This document shows, piece after piece, positions 51,359 through 59,967 of a stretch of 64,000 nt of DNA. How positions within the stretch are numbered: the stretch's first letter is position 1; every line of letters starts with the position of its first letter. A model generated the notes under the pieces. It had not been told where the DNA came from. It worked only from the letters and a program-made list of their open reading frames with translations, and did not search any database. Made by a program: the position numbers and the translations under genes. The stretch is from Nannocystis pusilla (lineage in GTDB: Bacteria > Myxococcota_A > Polyangia > Nannocystales > Nannocystaceae): contig NZ_JAIRAU010000005.1 in NCBI RefSeq assembly GCF_020073745.1, forward strand, positions 290,347 through 354,346, read 5' to 3'.

Positions 51359-51382
51359 GTCAATGAAGTAACGTTCATTGAC
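51359..51382. promoter_or_regulatory. 24-bp palindrome, TetR-like operator
   Basis: GTCAATGAA (51359-51367) and TTCATTGAC (51374-51382) are perfect 9-bp arms with a 6-bp centre (GTAACG). The shape and the TCATTGA-type half-sites resemble TetR-family operators. It lies 27 bp upstream of the ATG at 51409, where a repressor would block that gene. No TetR gene is in the window, so the regulator would be encoded elsewhere. A further GTTCA...TGAAC pair lies just upstream (51344-51356). Confidence 0.6.
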
Positions 51383-51408
51383 GCTGTTCGTCGACCGAGG
51401 AGACCGCC

Positions 51409-52149
51409 ATGGCCCGCCTGCTCCGGTTCGCTTCCGTCTCGCTGTGTCTCTGTCTGTCGACGGCCCTGGCGACGCCGGTCCAGGCCTCTCCACACGCGAG
51501 GGTCCCGTCCGGCCGCGTGAACGCTCCTTCATCCAAACCCCAGACTTCGAGCGAGACCGCGCCCAACACGACGCCGGGGATCCGGTTCGCGCCGACCGGC
51601 TCGCGATGGCTGCAGCCGCGGGTCCGTGTGCATTACGAGGCGATCGATCCCGCGGCCCCGGCGACGCCCTTCCTGGTCGTGCGATCGGCCACCGGCGGCG
51701 AGCCGATCGTGCTCGCCGTGACGCCGCCGGGCGAGGGGCTGCCGCCCCCGCCCCGCCGGCAGCGTCGCCTGACGCCGACCGCCGTGTTCGCCGTCGGCCT
51801 CGCCATGTTCACCGTCAGCTACATCGCCAGCGGACTGACGGCCGCGTACGTGCGGCGCCACTGCGTCGAGGACAGCCAGGCCACCTGTATCCGGCGTGCG
51901 GGCACGCTGACGATCCCGGTCGCCGGTCCGTTCCTCGTCGCCAGCCGAACGCGGGACCCGCGGGACTACGCGCTCGGCGTCGTGCAGGGCGCCGGCCTGC
52001 TGCTGGCGGCGATCGGCGGGATCTTCGCCCTGACCGAACACCACCAGCGTGCCGTCGACGAGCGCGGGATCAGGCTCTCGCGCAACACGAGGCTCCGGCC
52101 CGAGGGCGGACCGGCCGGCGCACAGCTGACGATCGACGCCCGCTTCTGA
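51409..52149 (+). CDS. Exported membrane protein of unknown function
   Basis: The protein has 246 residues. The signal peptide MARLLRFASVSLCLCLSTALATPVQA is followed by a Ser/Pro-rich stretch and a small beta region. Two hydrophobic segments (about 125-150, AVFAVGLAMFTVSYIASG; and about 185-208, VVQGAGLLLAAIGGIFAL) flank a Cys pair (RRHCVEDSQATC). This matches a group of small myxobacterial proteins with the layout of the one at 4186-5019. No enzyme motif. Probably controlled by the operator at 51359-51382. Confidence 0.65.
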   Translation: MARLLRFASVSLCLCLSTALATPVQASPHARVPSGRVNAPSSKPQTSSETAPNTTPGIRFAPTGSRWLQPRVRVHYEAIDPAAPATPFLVVRSATGGEPIVLAVTPPGEGLPPPPRRQRRLTPTAVFAVGLAMFTVSYIASGLTAAYVRRHCVEDSQATCIRRAGTLTIPVAGPFLVASRTRDPRDYALGVVQGAGLLLAAIGGIFALTEHHQRAVDERGIRLSRNTRLRPEGGPAGAQLTIDARF

Positions 52150-52317
52150 CGGTGCACACGCGACCGCTCGACTCGCTCCCGACGAACGTCCCCGGCAAAC
52201 GTCAGTTCGGGCTCGCCGAAGCGTCACCGAAAAACACCGCGACGTGCCCGCACCCCCGCGACGATCGTAGCCAGTCCGTTCAAGCCCCGCTGCCGGGCGC
52301 CGCGGTACACCGCCCGC

Positions 52318-52674
52318 ATGCGCACCGACCTCCTCGCCTGGCAGTTCGAGCACTACTCGCAGGGCCACGCCGACCGCACCAACCTGCTCCTGCACGCCGT
52401 GTCCGTTCCGCTGTGCGTGCTCGCCCTCGCCGGCGTCCCGCTCGCCCTCGTCGCCCTCCGCCCCGGCCTCGCCGCCCTCGCGCTCGCCCTCGCGGCCCTC
52501 GCCGTGGCCGCCCAGGGCCGCGGCCACCGCCGCGAGCGCCACGCCCCGGCCCCCTTCCTCTCGCGCGGCGACCTGTTCGCCCGCCTCCTGGCCGAGCAGC
52601 TCGTCACCTTCCCGCGCTTCGTCCTGTCCGGCGGCTTCGCCCGGGCCTGGCGCGCCGCCGGCCGCCGCGAGTGA
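52318..52674 (+). CDS. Mpo1/DUF962-like membrane protein
   Basis: The protein has 118 residues. The N-terminus LLAWQFEHYSQGHADRTNLLLHAVSVPL has the H...N.xxH pattern of DUF962/Mpo1 proteins, in which His residues coordinate an iron for alpha-oxidation of 2-hydroxy fatty acids. Two hydrophobic helices follow, then a polar C-terminal with FLSRGDLFARLLAEQLVTFPRFVL. Yeast Mpo1 is a dioxygenase; whether this bacterial form is active is unknown. A six-unit palindrome array fills the gap to the convergent apaH gene. Confidence 0.75.
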   Translation: MRTDLLAWQFEHYSQGHADRTNLLLHAVSVPLCVLALAGVPLALVALRPGLAALALALAALAVAAQGRGHRRERHAPAPFLSRGDLFARLLAEQLVTFPRFVLSGGFARAWRAAGRRE

Positions 52675-52685
52675 CCTCGGGATTA

Positions 52686-52770
52686 CCGCATGGCCCTTCG
52701 GACATGCTCTGCAGAACAAGCCCTTCCGGCCATGTCCCCGAGGGCATGCCCGAAAGGCCACACCCGCGCT
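52686..52770. repeat. 14-bp-period palindrome array (six units)
   Basis: Cores at 52689, 52703, 52717, 52731, 52745 and 52759, all exactly 14 bp apart (CATG, CATG, CAAG, CATG, CATG, CACA). It is the longest array in the window. It begins 12 bases after the Mpo1-like gene and touches the stop of the convergent apaH gene, so it fills the whole inter-convergent gap. Spacers include TTCG, CGAG and CTTC. Confidence 0.9.
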
Positions 52771-53501
52771 CACGACCCTCGCGCCGGCACCTGGACCACG
52801 CGGTCCTCCTCCTGGCACCACGCGGTCAGCTTCCCGCCATACACGCAGCCCGAGTCGAGCCCGATCGTCTTCGCCCCGCGGTAGTGGCCGCGCCAGGCCC
52901 AGTGGCCGTGGACCACCAGCGGCTCGCCGCGGTAGAACTCGTCCCACGGGCGGTACGGCGGCGGGCAGTCCTCGGCCTTGCGGTCGAATTTGCTGCGCTC
53001 GCCCGCGGCCGTACAGCAGCGCACGCGCGTCATGAACGACAGCTCCTGCGACTCGAGCCACGCGTCGTCGTGGGGCGCCGAGTTGACGCGGGCCGCCAGC
53101 GCGTGCAGGTCGGTCCAGCGCGGGTTGAACCCGGCGTGGACCGCCCACGCGTCCTGCCCCTTCGAACCTGGCGCTGCGGGCAGGAACTGCAGGGCCGGCA
53201 TCGCCCGCAGGCGAGCGAGTAGCTCGGGCCCGTCGGGCGCGGCGAGCAGCGGCCCGAGCGTGTCGTGCTTGCGCGGCCATCGCCCGGAGGCGACCAGCAG
53301 CGCGTAGACGTCGTGGTTGCCGATCACCCCGTGCCCGCCGATGTCTCGCCACAAGCGGACGGCCGCGAGCGAATCCGGGCCGCGGTTCACCAGATCGCCG
53401 ACGCACCACACCTCGTCGGCCTGCGGATCGAAGTCGATCTTCCGCAAGAGGTCGTCGAATTCCCGGGCGCAGCCCTGCAGGTCACCGATGAACCACCGCA
53501 T
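52770..53501 (-). CDS. apaH: Symmetrical bis(5'-nucleosyl)-tetraphosphatase
   Basis: The protein has 243 residues from the ATG at 53501. Metal motifs: FIGDLQGC, CVGDLVNRGPDS, VIGNHDVYALLVASGR, VHAGFNPRW and VVHGHWAWRG, the ApaH set. It hydrolyses Ap4A to two ADP and in many bacteria influences stress signalling and 5' caps of RNA. A three-unit palindrome array (53153, 53167, 53181) lies in frame and encodes PAAPGSKGQD in a loop. It starts 108 bp from the divergent VWA lipoprotein gene. Confidence 0.92.
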   Translation of the reverse strand: MRWFIGDLQGCAREFDDLLRKIDFDPQADEVWCVGDLVNRGPDSLAAVRLWRDIGGHGVIGNHDVYALLVASGRWPRKHDTLGPLLAAPDGPELLARLRAMPALQFLPAAPGSKGQDAWAVHAGFNPRWTDLHALAARVNSAPHDDAWLESQELSFMTRVRCCTAAGERSKFDRKAEDCPPPYRPWDEFYRGEPLVVHGHWAWRGHYRGAKTIGLDSGCVYGGKLTAWCQEEDRVVQVPARGS

Positions 53502-53609
53502 CGTCGCGCATTGTAGCCGCCTTCCCCCACCGCGGTCATGCGGCGCCGCGGCAGATGCTTGCCGTCGAACGGGCTCGGCTGTATAGGCCATCGAGGAGGC
53601 GAAGACCTG

Positions 53610-54740
53610 ATGCGACCCGTTCGATCGATCCCCGGCGGCCTTGTCCGCGCGTTCGCAGGCCTCGCCGTCGTCCTCGCGGCTTGCGGTGACGACGCCGGGA
53701 ATTCCGCCACCGCCGGCATGCCGACCAGCGCCCCCACCTCGCTGCCCCCGATTACCACCGACGGCACCGATGGATCGCCCGGCACCACCGACCCGGGCAC
53801 CGGCAGCGCCACCGAATCGGGCGGCCTGCCCACCTCGACCGGCGTCCCCACCACCACCGGCGCCAGCGACAGCGGCGGCATCAAGCTCGACCTCGGCCAG
53901 CCCGACTTCCCGAACGACCCCACGGCCGACACCGACGGCGCCAAGGGCTGCACCGCCGTCGACCTCCTGTTCGTCATCGACAACTCCGCCTCGATGGGCA
54001 AGCACCAGGAGGATCTCAGCGCGGTCTTTCCCGACTTCGTCGACGCGATCATCGCCGCGCTGCCGCCGGGCACCGACCTCCACGTCGGCATGACCACCAC
54101 CTCCTTCTACGACGGCAGCTGCTCCGAGAGCACCGTCAACTGCGTCAGCCAGTCGAGCGAGCAGGAGATCCTCCAGCACTACGTCGCCCCGCCCGCGACC
54201 ACCGGCGAGAACGGCGGCCAGGGTCGCCTGTTCGAATGGCAAGGTGAGCACTACTTCGCCCTCAACACCGACGACGACCCGGCCGCGCTCAAGGCCTGGT
54301 TCACCGCCGCCGCCACCGCCGCGGGCGAGACCGGCTGCTCGTTCGAGATGCCCGCCGCCGCCGCCGGCTGGGCCGCCGACCCCGCCACCGCCCCGACCAA
54401 CGCCGGCTTCATCCGCGACGCCGGCGCCGTGCTCGTCGTCTTCGTCCTCACCGACGAGCCCGACAAGTCGCCCGAGCCCGTCAGCCAGTGGGTCGACAAG
54501 CTCGTCGCCGCCAAGCAAGAGTGCGGCGGCAAGAACTGCATCCTCGCCTCCGGCCTCGTGCCCGACTTCTGCTACGCCAACCCCGGCGACACCACCCTCA
54601 AGACCTTCCTCGAGTCGTTCTCCGCCCCGCCCTTCACCGGCAACATCAACGGCGACCCCAGCGACTACGCGATGGTCGTCGGCGACGCCCTCGCCGGCGT
54701 GATCCAGGAGAAGTGCGAGGAGATCGAGCCCCCCGCCTGA
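53610..54740 (+). CDS. VWA-domain surface lipoprotein with intact metal site
   Basis: The protein has 376 residues. GGAGG (53594-53598) supports ATG 53610. The leader ends VLAAC with Cys25. A Thr/Gly/Ser-rich linker runs to about 95. The VWA-like domain begins VDLLFVIDNSASMGKHQEDLSAVFPDFVDAI, with the MIDAS DNSAS at 124-128. Several Cys follow (SCSESTVNC, CSFEMP, CGGKNC, CYANPG). It is a paralogue of the 6727-7815 protein, which has lost the MIDAS. Such proteins bind partner proteins through a divalent metal. A post-stop hairpin with a T-run follows (54749-54768). Confidence 0.82.
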   Translation: MRPVRSIPGGLVRAFAGLAVVLAACGDDAGNSATAGMPTSAPTSLPPITTDGTDGSPGTTDPGTGSATESGGLPTSTGVPTTTGASDSGGIKLDLGQPDFPNDPTADTDGAKGCTAVDLLFVIDNSASMGKHQEDLSAVFPDFVDAIIAALPPGTDLHVGMTTTSFYDGSCSESTVNCVSQSSEQEILQHYVAPPATTGENGGQGRLFEWQGEHYFALNTDDDPAALKAWFTAAATAAGETGCSFEMPAAAAGWAADPATAPTNAGFIRDAGAVLVVFVLTDEPDKSPEPVSQWVDKLVAAKQECGGKNCILASGLVPDFCYANPGDTTLKTFLESFSAPPFTGNINGDPSDYAMVVGDALAGVIQEKCEEIEPPA

Positions 54741-55299
54741 CGCCCTCGCCTGTCCTCACGGACATGTTTTATCATCGGCGCGCACGCCCACCCCCACGCC
54801 GAGCAGCGCCGCCGCCAGCACCACGGACGTCCCGCCGCGCCCGAGGTCGTGATGGCCCTCCGCGCCGTCCGGCCGAGACATGTCCCCCGGGACAGACGAA
54901 GCCGCCGAGCCCTCCGGAGCCGCGCGCCCGCGGCCGACATGTCCCCGGGGACAGGCATCTCGCTACCCCGCCCGCTCGCGCCTCGCCGCACCGCGCTCCG
55001 CCTCGTCGCTCGCGGCGCCGGCCGCATTCGCGCGCACCTCGATCGACACCCCGGGCGTCCGCGCGCCCGCGATCGCCCGGCGCCCAACCATATGGCCCAA
55101 AGGACATCTGCTTGCAGAAGAAGCAGGAACAGCGCGTGCGGCCGCGGATCGGCGTGCACTTTCAAGCTGCCGCCGCAGGGCGCCCGCGAGCGGGCCTGCG
55201 TCGGCGGTCGCCGGGCGAATGCGCGCTCATGATGTCTGCTTCACGCCCGCGTCACCGGTTTGCAACGATCTCGCCTGACGCACTACGCTCGAGCGTTCC
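54741..55299. other. Gap of about 560 bp with palindrome pairs only
   Basis: Besides the post-stop hairpin at 54749, two more 14-bp pairs lie at 54879/54893 (GACATGTCC-CCCG-GGACAG) and 54938/54952 (GACATGTCC-CCGG-GGACAGG). Frames across the gap are Arg/Pro/Ala-rich and not believable as genes. CTGCTTGCAG (55101-55110) and a CTTGCAG-type repeat near 55110 are weak. The phoD promoter should lie near 55200-55299. Confidence 0.6.
54749..54768 (+). terminator. Post-stop hairpin followed by TTTT
   Basis: CCTGTCC (54749-54755), loop TCAC, GGACATG (54760-54766), then a T-run. It starts 9 bases after the VWA lipoprotein stop. It is a 14-bp unit pair (54749/54763) that has the layout of a Rho-independent terminator, the best support that this repeat family can end transcripts. 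Confidence 0.7.
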
Positions 55300-56964
55300 A
55301 TGAGCACGCTCCGTCCGCCCGGTCTCGGTCCGATCGTCGGCCACACCACCGACCGTTCCTGCCGCCTGTGGATGCAGGCCGCCGCGCTCGACGACCCGCG
55401 CAAGGCCGTCGCCGACGAGGACCGGCGCACGGTCGGCGTCCTCGTCGTCATGCAGAAGGGCGATCACGTCATCCCGGCGCCGGTGCGCCCCGTCTTCTAC
55501 TTCCGCCTGCAGCGCGAGTTCGATCGCACCGGCACCTTCGTCCTCGGCGTCGAGGCCGGCCTCGGCGGCAACCCGGGGCCGTTCGCGCTCGAGCCCGACA
55601 CCACGTACCGCGTGCGGCTCGCCTCGCTCGCGCTCGACGACGCCGAGGACAACGAGCTGCGGGCCAGCGACGACGAGCTCGCCGCCACCTTGCCGAACCC
55701 GCAGGTGTGGGCCGCGCAGATCGAGCGCCTGCCCGAAGTCGCCTGCGAGGCCGTGTTCCGCACCTGCGGCGCGCTCAAGGCCGCCGCGCCGGCGATCTCC
55801 TTCCTGCTCGGCTCGTGCCGCTATCCCGGCCTGATGTGGAAGGTCAAGGAGTCCGACCGGATCTTCGGGCCGATGTTCACCGAGCTCGGCGTCGAGAAGC
55901 AGGGCGCCCGGCCGAGCCACGTCATCATGTGCGGCGACCAGATCTACGCCGACACCTTCCACCGCGCCGTCCCGGTCGGGCTGGCCGACACCCACGCCGA
56001 GTTCACCGAACGCTACCAGCAGGCGTTCGGCTCGTTCAACATGCGCAGGCTCTTGCGACATGTCCCGACGTACATGATCCTCGACGACCACGAGATCGAG
56101 GACAACTGGGCCCAGGACCGGATCAAGGCGCCGGGCAAGAAGATGCTGTTCAACCTGGCGATCGGCGCCTACCTCAGCTACCAATGGAGCCACTCGCCGC
56201 GCAACTACGGCCGGCGCCTCTACTACAGCTTCTACACCAGCGGCTACCCGTTCTTCGCCCTCGACTGCCGGACGCAGCGCTACATGGACGACGTCCCGGA
56301 CACGGTCGACGACAACCACCTGCTCGGCCGGCCCTCGCTCGACCCCGACGAGCCGAGCCAGCTCGACGTCTTGTGCCACTGGCTCGCCGACCAGCAGGGC
56401 GACCGCGGCAACATCCCCAAGTTCATCATCAGCGCCAGCGTGTTCGCGCCCAACCCCGTGTTCGCGATCAACGGCGCCAGCGTCGCCCACCTCGAGAAGA
56501 GCGACGCCTGGCCGGCCTTCCCGCAGACCCGGCGCACGCTCCTGCAGACCATCGTCGACCGCAAGGTCCAGAACGTCGTGTTCCTGTCGGGCGACGTCCA
56601 CAGCGCCTCGGTCGCGCAGCTCGAGTTCCGCGGCGACGGCAGCGAGGCGCTGCGCGCCTACTCGCTGGTCTCCTCGGCCTTCTACTGGCCGTTCCCGTTC
56701 GCCGACGGCGACCCGGCCGAATTCGTCCACGACTCGCGCGACCCCCGGACCCCGGACACCTTCGAGATCCGCCCCGGCGTGACGATGGACTACCGCGCCT
56801 GGAACTTCTGCAACGACGACAACTTCGCCCGCGTCACCGTCGACCGCGCCGCGCACTCGCTGACGATGGAGCTGATCGGCCGCGACGGGCAGCCGATCCG
56901 CACCCGGGGCCCGTACAAGAAAGACGTCGACCTCACCAGCCGGCTCGACCTCGCCCCGTGGTGA
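55300..56964 (+). CDS. PhoD-family alkaline phosphatase/phosphodiesterase
   Basis: The protein has 554 residues. Metal-binding motifs: LLGSCRYPG, MCGDQIYADTF, ILDDHEIEDNWAQD and VFLSGDVHSASVAQL, as in PhoD-like enzymes. The N-terminal beta domain (GRLGPIVGHTTDRSCRLWMQA) is the usual fold. No twin-Arg or Sec signal is seen, so it may be cytoplasmic, unlike classical secreted PhoD. It would cleave phosphomonoesters or diesters using Ca/Fe. A palindrome pair (56059/56073) lies in frame. It converges with preA. Confidence 0.85.
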   Translation: MSTLRPPGLGPIVGHTTDRSCRLWMQAAALDDPRKAVADEDRRTVGVLVVMQKGDHVIPAPVRPVFYFRLQREFDRTGTFVLGVEAGLGGNPGPFALEPDTTYRVRLASLALDDAEDNELRASDDELAATLPNPQVWAAQIERLPEVACEAVFRTCGALKAAAPAISFLLGSCRYPGLMWKVKESDRIFGPMFTELGVEKQGARPSHVIMCGDQIYADTFHRAVPVGLADTHAEFTERYQQAFGSFNMRRLLRHVPTYMILDDHEIEDNWAQDRIKAPGKKMLFNLAIGAYLSYQWSHSPRNYGRRLYYSFYTSGYPFFALDCRTQRYMDDVPDTVDDNHLLGRPSLDPDEPSQLDVLCHWLADQQGDRGNIPKFIISASVFAPNPVFAINGASVAHLEKSDAWPAFPQTRRTLLQTIVDRKVQNVVFLSGDVHSASVAQLEFRGDGSEALRAYSLVSSAFYWPFPFADGDPAEFVHDSRDPRTPDTFEIRPGVTMDYRAWNFCNDDNFARVTVDRAAHSLTMELIGRDGQPIRTRGPYKKDVDLTSRLDLAPW

Positions 56965-56989
56965 CGCGCGCCCGCGGGGCGCGGCCGCG

Positions 56990-57049
56990 ATGGACATGTC
57001 CATCAGGACATGTCCAGGCGACCAGCCTAACCTGTCCCGCAGGACAGGC
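56990..57049. repeat. 14-bp-period palindrome array between convergent genes
   Basis: Cores at 56995, 57009 and 57023 (14 bp apart) and a second group at 57031/57045. ATGGACATGTCCAT (56990-57003) is a perfect 14-bp palindrome, and CCTGTCC-CGCA-GGACAGG (57031-57048) a perfect hairpin. It occupies the whole gap between phoD and preA stops. Confidence 0.85.
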
Positions 57050-58342
57050 TCAGTGCGCGCCCTTCTTCGGGCGCAGCGTCTTGCCCTCGGACACGAACTC
57101 GTTCCAGGTCGCCGGCTTGAAGCCGTTGTCGACCGCCGCCATCGTGATGCAGTCCGGCACCGGGCACACGATCTGGCACAGGTTGCAGCCGACGCACTCC
57201 GACTCGTCGACCACCGGCACGCGGGTGCCGGCCTCCTTGGGCGCCGGGTGGATGCACTGATGCGCGCCGTCGTGGCAGGCGACCACGCAGGCGTGGCAGC
57301 CGATGCACTTGGCCGGGTCGATCTTCGCCACCGTCTCGTAGTTGAGGTCGAGCTCGCCCCACTCGGAGAACTGCGGCACCGCCTTGCCGCGCATCTCCTC
57401 GATCGTCGAGAACCCGTGCGAGCGCATGTACTCGGTCAGGCCCTCGATCATGTCGCCGACCACGCGGTAGCCGCGGAGCATGACCTCGGTGCACACCTGG
57501 ACCGACGAGCAGCCGAGCAGGATGAACTCGACCGCGTCGCGCCAGTTGGCGACCCCGCCGATGCCGCTGATCGGCAGGCCGAAGTCGGGGTCGCGAGCGA
57601 GGCAGCCGATCATGTGCATGGCGATCGGCTTGACGGCCGCGCCGCAGTAGCCGCCGTTGGTCGACAGCCCGCCGACGCGCGGCTCGGGCACGAAGCGGTC
57701 GATGTCGACGCCGATGATGCTCTTGATCGTGTTGATGAGCGACACCCCGTGGGCCCCGCCGCGCTTGGCGGCCAGGCCGTGCGGGTTGATCTCGTCGACG
57801 TTGGGCGTCAGCTTGACCAGCACGGGCACGGTCGAGAACTCGACCGCCCAGCTGGTGATCTTCTCGTTGAGCGCCGGCTCCTGGCCGACGGCCGAGCCCA
57901 TGCCGCGCTCGCACATCCCGTGCGGGCAGCCGAAGTTGAGCTCGAGCCCGTCGGCGCCGGCGTCGATGGCCCGCTTGATGATGTCGCGCCACTCGTCGCG
58001 CGTCTCGACCATCAGCGACACGATCACGCCGTGCTTGGGGTAGCGCTTCTTGACCTCGGCGATCTCGCGGAAGTTGACCTCGAGCGGGCGGTCGGTGATG
58101 AGCTCGATGTTGTTGAAGCCGATCGCGCGGGTGCCCTTGAAGTGGTGCGCGCCGAAGCGGCTCGACACGTTCTGGATCGGCGTGCCGAGCGTCTTCCACA
58201 CCGCCCCGCCCCAGCCGGCGTCGAACGCCCGCATGATCTGCGCGCCCGAGTTGGCGGGCGGCGCCGAGGCGAGCCAGAACGGGTTGGGGGTGACGATCCC
58301 GCCGGTGTTCGAGGTCAGATCGACCGATGTCCCGAAGGCCAT
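57050..58342 (-). CDS. preA: NAD-dependent dihydropyrimidine dehydrogenase, PreA subunit
   Basis: The protein has 430 residues. The TIM-barrel DHOD-like domain has NPFWLASAPPANSG, GADGLELNFGCPHGMCERGMG (with the catalytic Cys region) and GIGGVANWRDAVEFILLGCSSVQVCTEVM (FMN phosphate site). The C-terminus carries two 4Fe-4S motifs, CIGCHACVVAC and CVGCNLCQIVC. It reduces uracil and thymine to the dihydro forms with NADH. preT lies 33 bp upstream. With dihydropyrimidinase and beta-ureidopropionase at 34.9-37.2 kb the full reductive pathway is encoded. Confidence 0.93.
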   Translation of the reverse strand: MAFGTSVDLTSNTGGIVTPNPFWLASAPPANSGAQIMRAFDAGWGGAVWKTLGTPIQNVSSRFGAHHFKGTRAIGFNNIELITDRPLEVNFREIAEVKKRYPKHGVIVSLMVETRDEWRDIIKRAIDAGADGLELNFGCPHGMCERGMGSAVGQEPALNEKITSWAVEFSTVPVLVKLTPNVDEINPHGLAAKRGGAHGVSLINTIKSIIGVDIDRFVPEPRVGGLSTNGGYCGAAVKPIAMHMIGCLARDPDFGLPISGIGGVANWRDAVEFILLGCSSVQVCTEVMLRGYRVVGDMIEGLTEYMRSHGFSTIEEMRGKAVPQFSEWGELDLNYETVAKIDPAKCIGCHACVVACHDGAHQCIHPAPKEAGTRVPVVDESECVGCNLCQIVCPVPDCITMAAVDNGFKPATWNEFVSEGKTLRPKKGAH

Positions 58343-58375
58343 GTTGATGTTGATCCTTTCAGAGGGGCCGTGCGG

Positions 58376-59698
58376 CTACTTGCTCGCGCCCGCCGTGAGC
58401 GCCCGATCGATCGCCTGCGCCGCGCGCTTGCCCTCGGCGACGGCGTTGACGACCTCCTTGCCGCCGTTGGCGCAGTCACCCCCCGCGAACACGCGCGAGT
58501 GCCCCGTCGCTCCGTCGGCGTCGACCACGATCCGCCCGCCCTCGAGCTGCACGCCCTCGAGCCCCGCCACCAGCTCGCCCAGCCGCGCCTGCCCGATCGC
58601 CAGCAGCACCAGCTCCGCCGGCACCTCGAGCACCTCGCCGGGCAGCGGCCGCTTGTCGGCCCCGAGCTTGACGCAGCGCAGCCCCGCGACCCGGCCGCCG
58701 CGGCCGAGGTACGCCGTCGGCTGCGTGTGCCACAGCGCCCGCACGCCCTCGACCTTGGCCGCGTTCCACTCGTGTTCGTAGCCGCTCATCGCCGCCTCGT
58801 CGCCGCGGTAGAGCATCGTCACCTCGGGCACCCCGAGGCCGACCAGCTCGCGCACCGCGTCGATCGCCGTGTTGCCGCCGCCGACCACCACCGCGCGCTT
58901 CACCGCCGCCAGGTCGACGCGGCCGAGCTTGAACTTCTCGATGAACGCGACCGCACCTTCGATGCCCGCGAGGTCCTTGCCGGGGATGTCGAGCGTGCGA
59001 TCGGCCCCGAGGCCGACGCCGATGAACAGCGCGTCGTGACGGGCCAGCAACGCGTCCCAGCCGACGTCGCGGCCGACCTGCACGCCCGACTCGACGGCGA
59101 TCCCGCCGATCCCGAGCACGTACGCGACCTCGGCGAGAGCGTCGTCGGCGCGCAGCTTGTACGGCGCCACGCCCGTGGTGTTGAGCCCACCGAGCCAGTG
59201 GCCGGCGTCGTAGATCGTGCACGCGTGGCCGCGGCGGCGCAGCTCGTGGGCCGCCGCCAGCGACGCCGGCCCGCCGCCGACGAGGCCGACCGAGCGCCCG
59301 CTGTCGGGCCCGGCCTCGAAGTAGCGCCAGTTCTCGGCCAGCGCCGCGTCGGTGGCGTAGCGCTGCAGTCGGCCGATGGCGATCGGCGGCGCGTCCATCT
59401 CGTTGTACACGCAGCCGCCGACGCACAGCACCTCGACCGGGCAGACCCGGGCGCAGCTCATGCCGAAGATGTTGGCGTCGAGGATGGTGCGCGCCGAACC
59501 CTTGAGGTTGCCGGTGGAGATCTTGCGGATGAACTCCGGGATATCGATGCCGGTCGGGCACTTCTGCACGCACGGCGCGTCGGCGCAGTAGAGGCAACGG
59601 TTGGCCTCGGCGAGCGCCTGCGCCGGACCGAGCGCGGGCTTGAAGTCGCCGAAGCCGGCCTCGGAGCGGTCCTCGGGGAGCTTGTGCGGATCGACCAT
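58376..59698 (-). CDS. preT: NAD-dependent dihydropyrimidine dehydrogenase, PreT subunit
   Basis: The protein has 440 residues from the ATG at 59698; an ATG at 59713 would add five residues. Cys-rich N-terminal Fe-S motifs (CLYCADAPCVQKCPTGID, CARVCPVEVLCVGGCV) are followed by two Rossmann folds (GLVGGGPASLAAAHELRRRGH for FAD; VVVGGGNTAIDAVRELVGLG for NAD). This is the GltD-like electron-transfer subunit that takes electrons from NADH to PreA. It is first in the operon, divergent from the PASTA gene (about 270 bp), where the promoter must lie. Confidence 0.92.
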   Translation of the reverse strand: MVDPHKLPEDRSEAGFGDFKPALGPAQALAEANRCLYCADAPCVQKCPTGIDIPEFIRKISTGNLKGSARTILDANIFGMSCARVCPVEVLCVGGCVYNEMDAPPIAIGRLQRYATDAALAENWRYFEAGPDSGRSVGLVGGGPASLAAAHELRRRGHACTIYDAGHWLGGLNTTGVAPYKLRADDALAEVAYVLGIGGIAVESGVQVGRDVGWDALLARHDALFIGVGLGADRTLDIPGKDLAGIEGAVAFIEKFKLGRVDLAAVKRAVVVGGGNTAIDAVRELVGLGVPEVTMLYRGDEAAMSGYEHEWNAAKVEGVRALWHTQPTAYLGRGGRVAGLRCVKLGADKRPLPGEVLEVPAELVLLAIGQARLGELVAGLEGVQLEGGRIVVDADGATGHSRVFAGGDCANGGKEVVNAVAEGKRAAQAIDRALTAGASK

Positions 59699-59967
59699 CG
59701 GGCCCGCGAGCATACACCCGCTCGCCCGCCGGCGCGCCTTTTCTCGCGCGCCGGCACGCCCGAGGGCCGCCTCCACGCCCGCGGGCCTCCACCGGGGCCT
59801 GCGCAGGTCCCCGGCCGCCGCCGCGGCACCGTCCCCGCGCCGGCCCTGAAGCGAACTTCGGCGCCACCGCCGGCCTCGCCGGTCTTTTGCGGCCCGGCAA
59901 GTCTTTGCGGCCAGACCGCCGGCCGGGGTATGCTTGTGAACGAGCCTTACGCCCCGCGCGGACGCCC

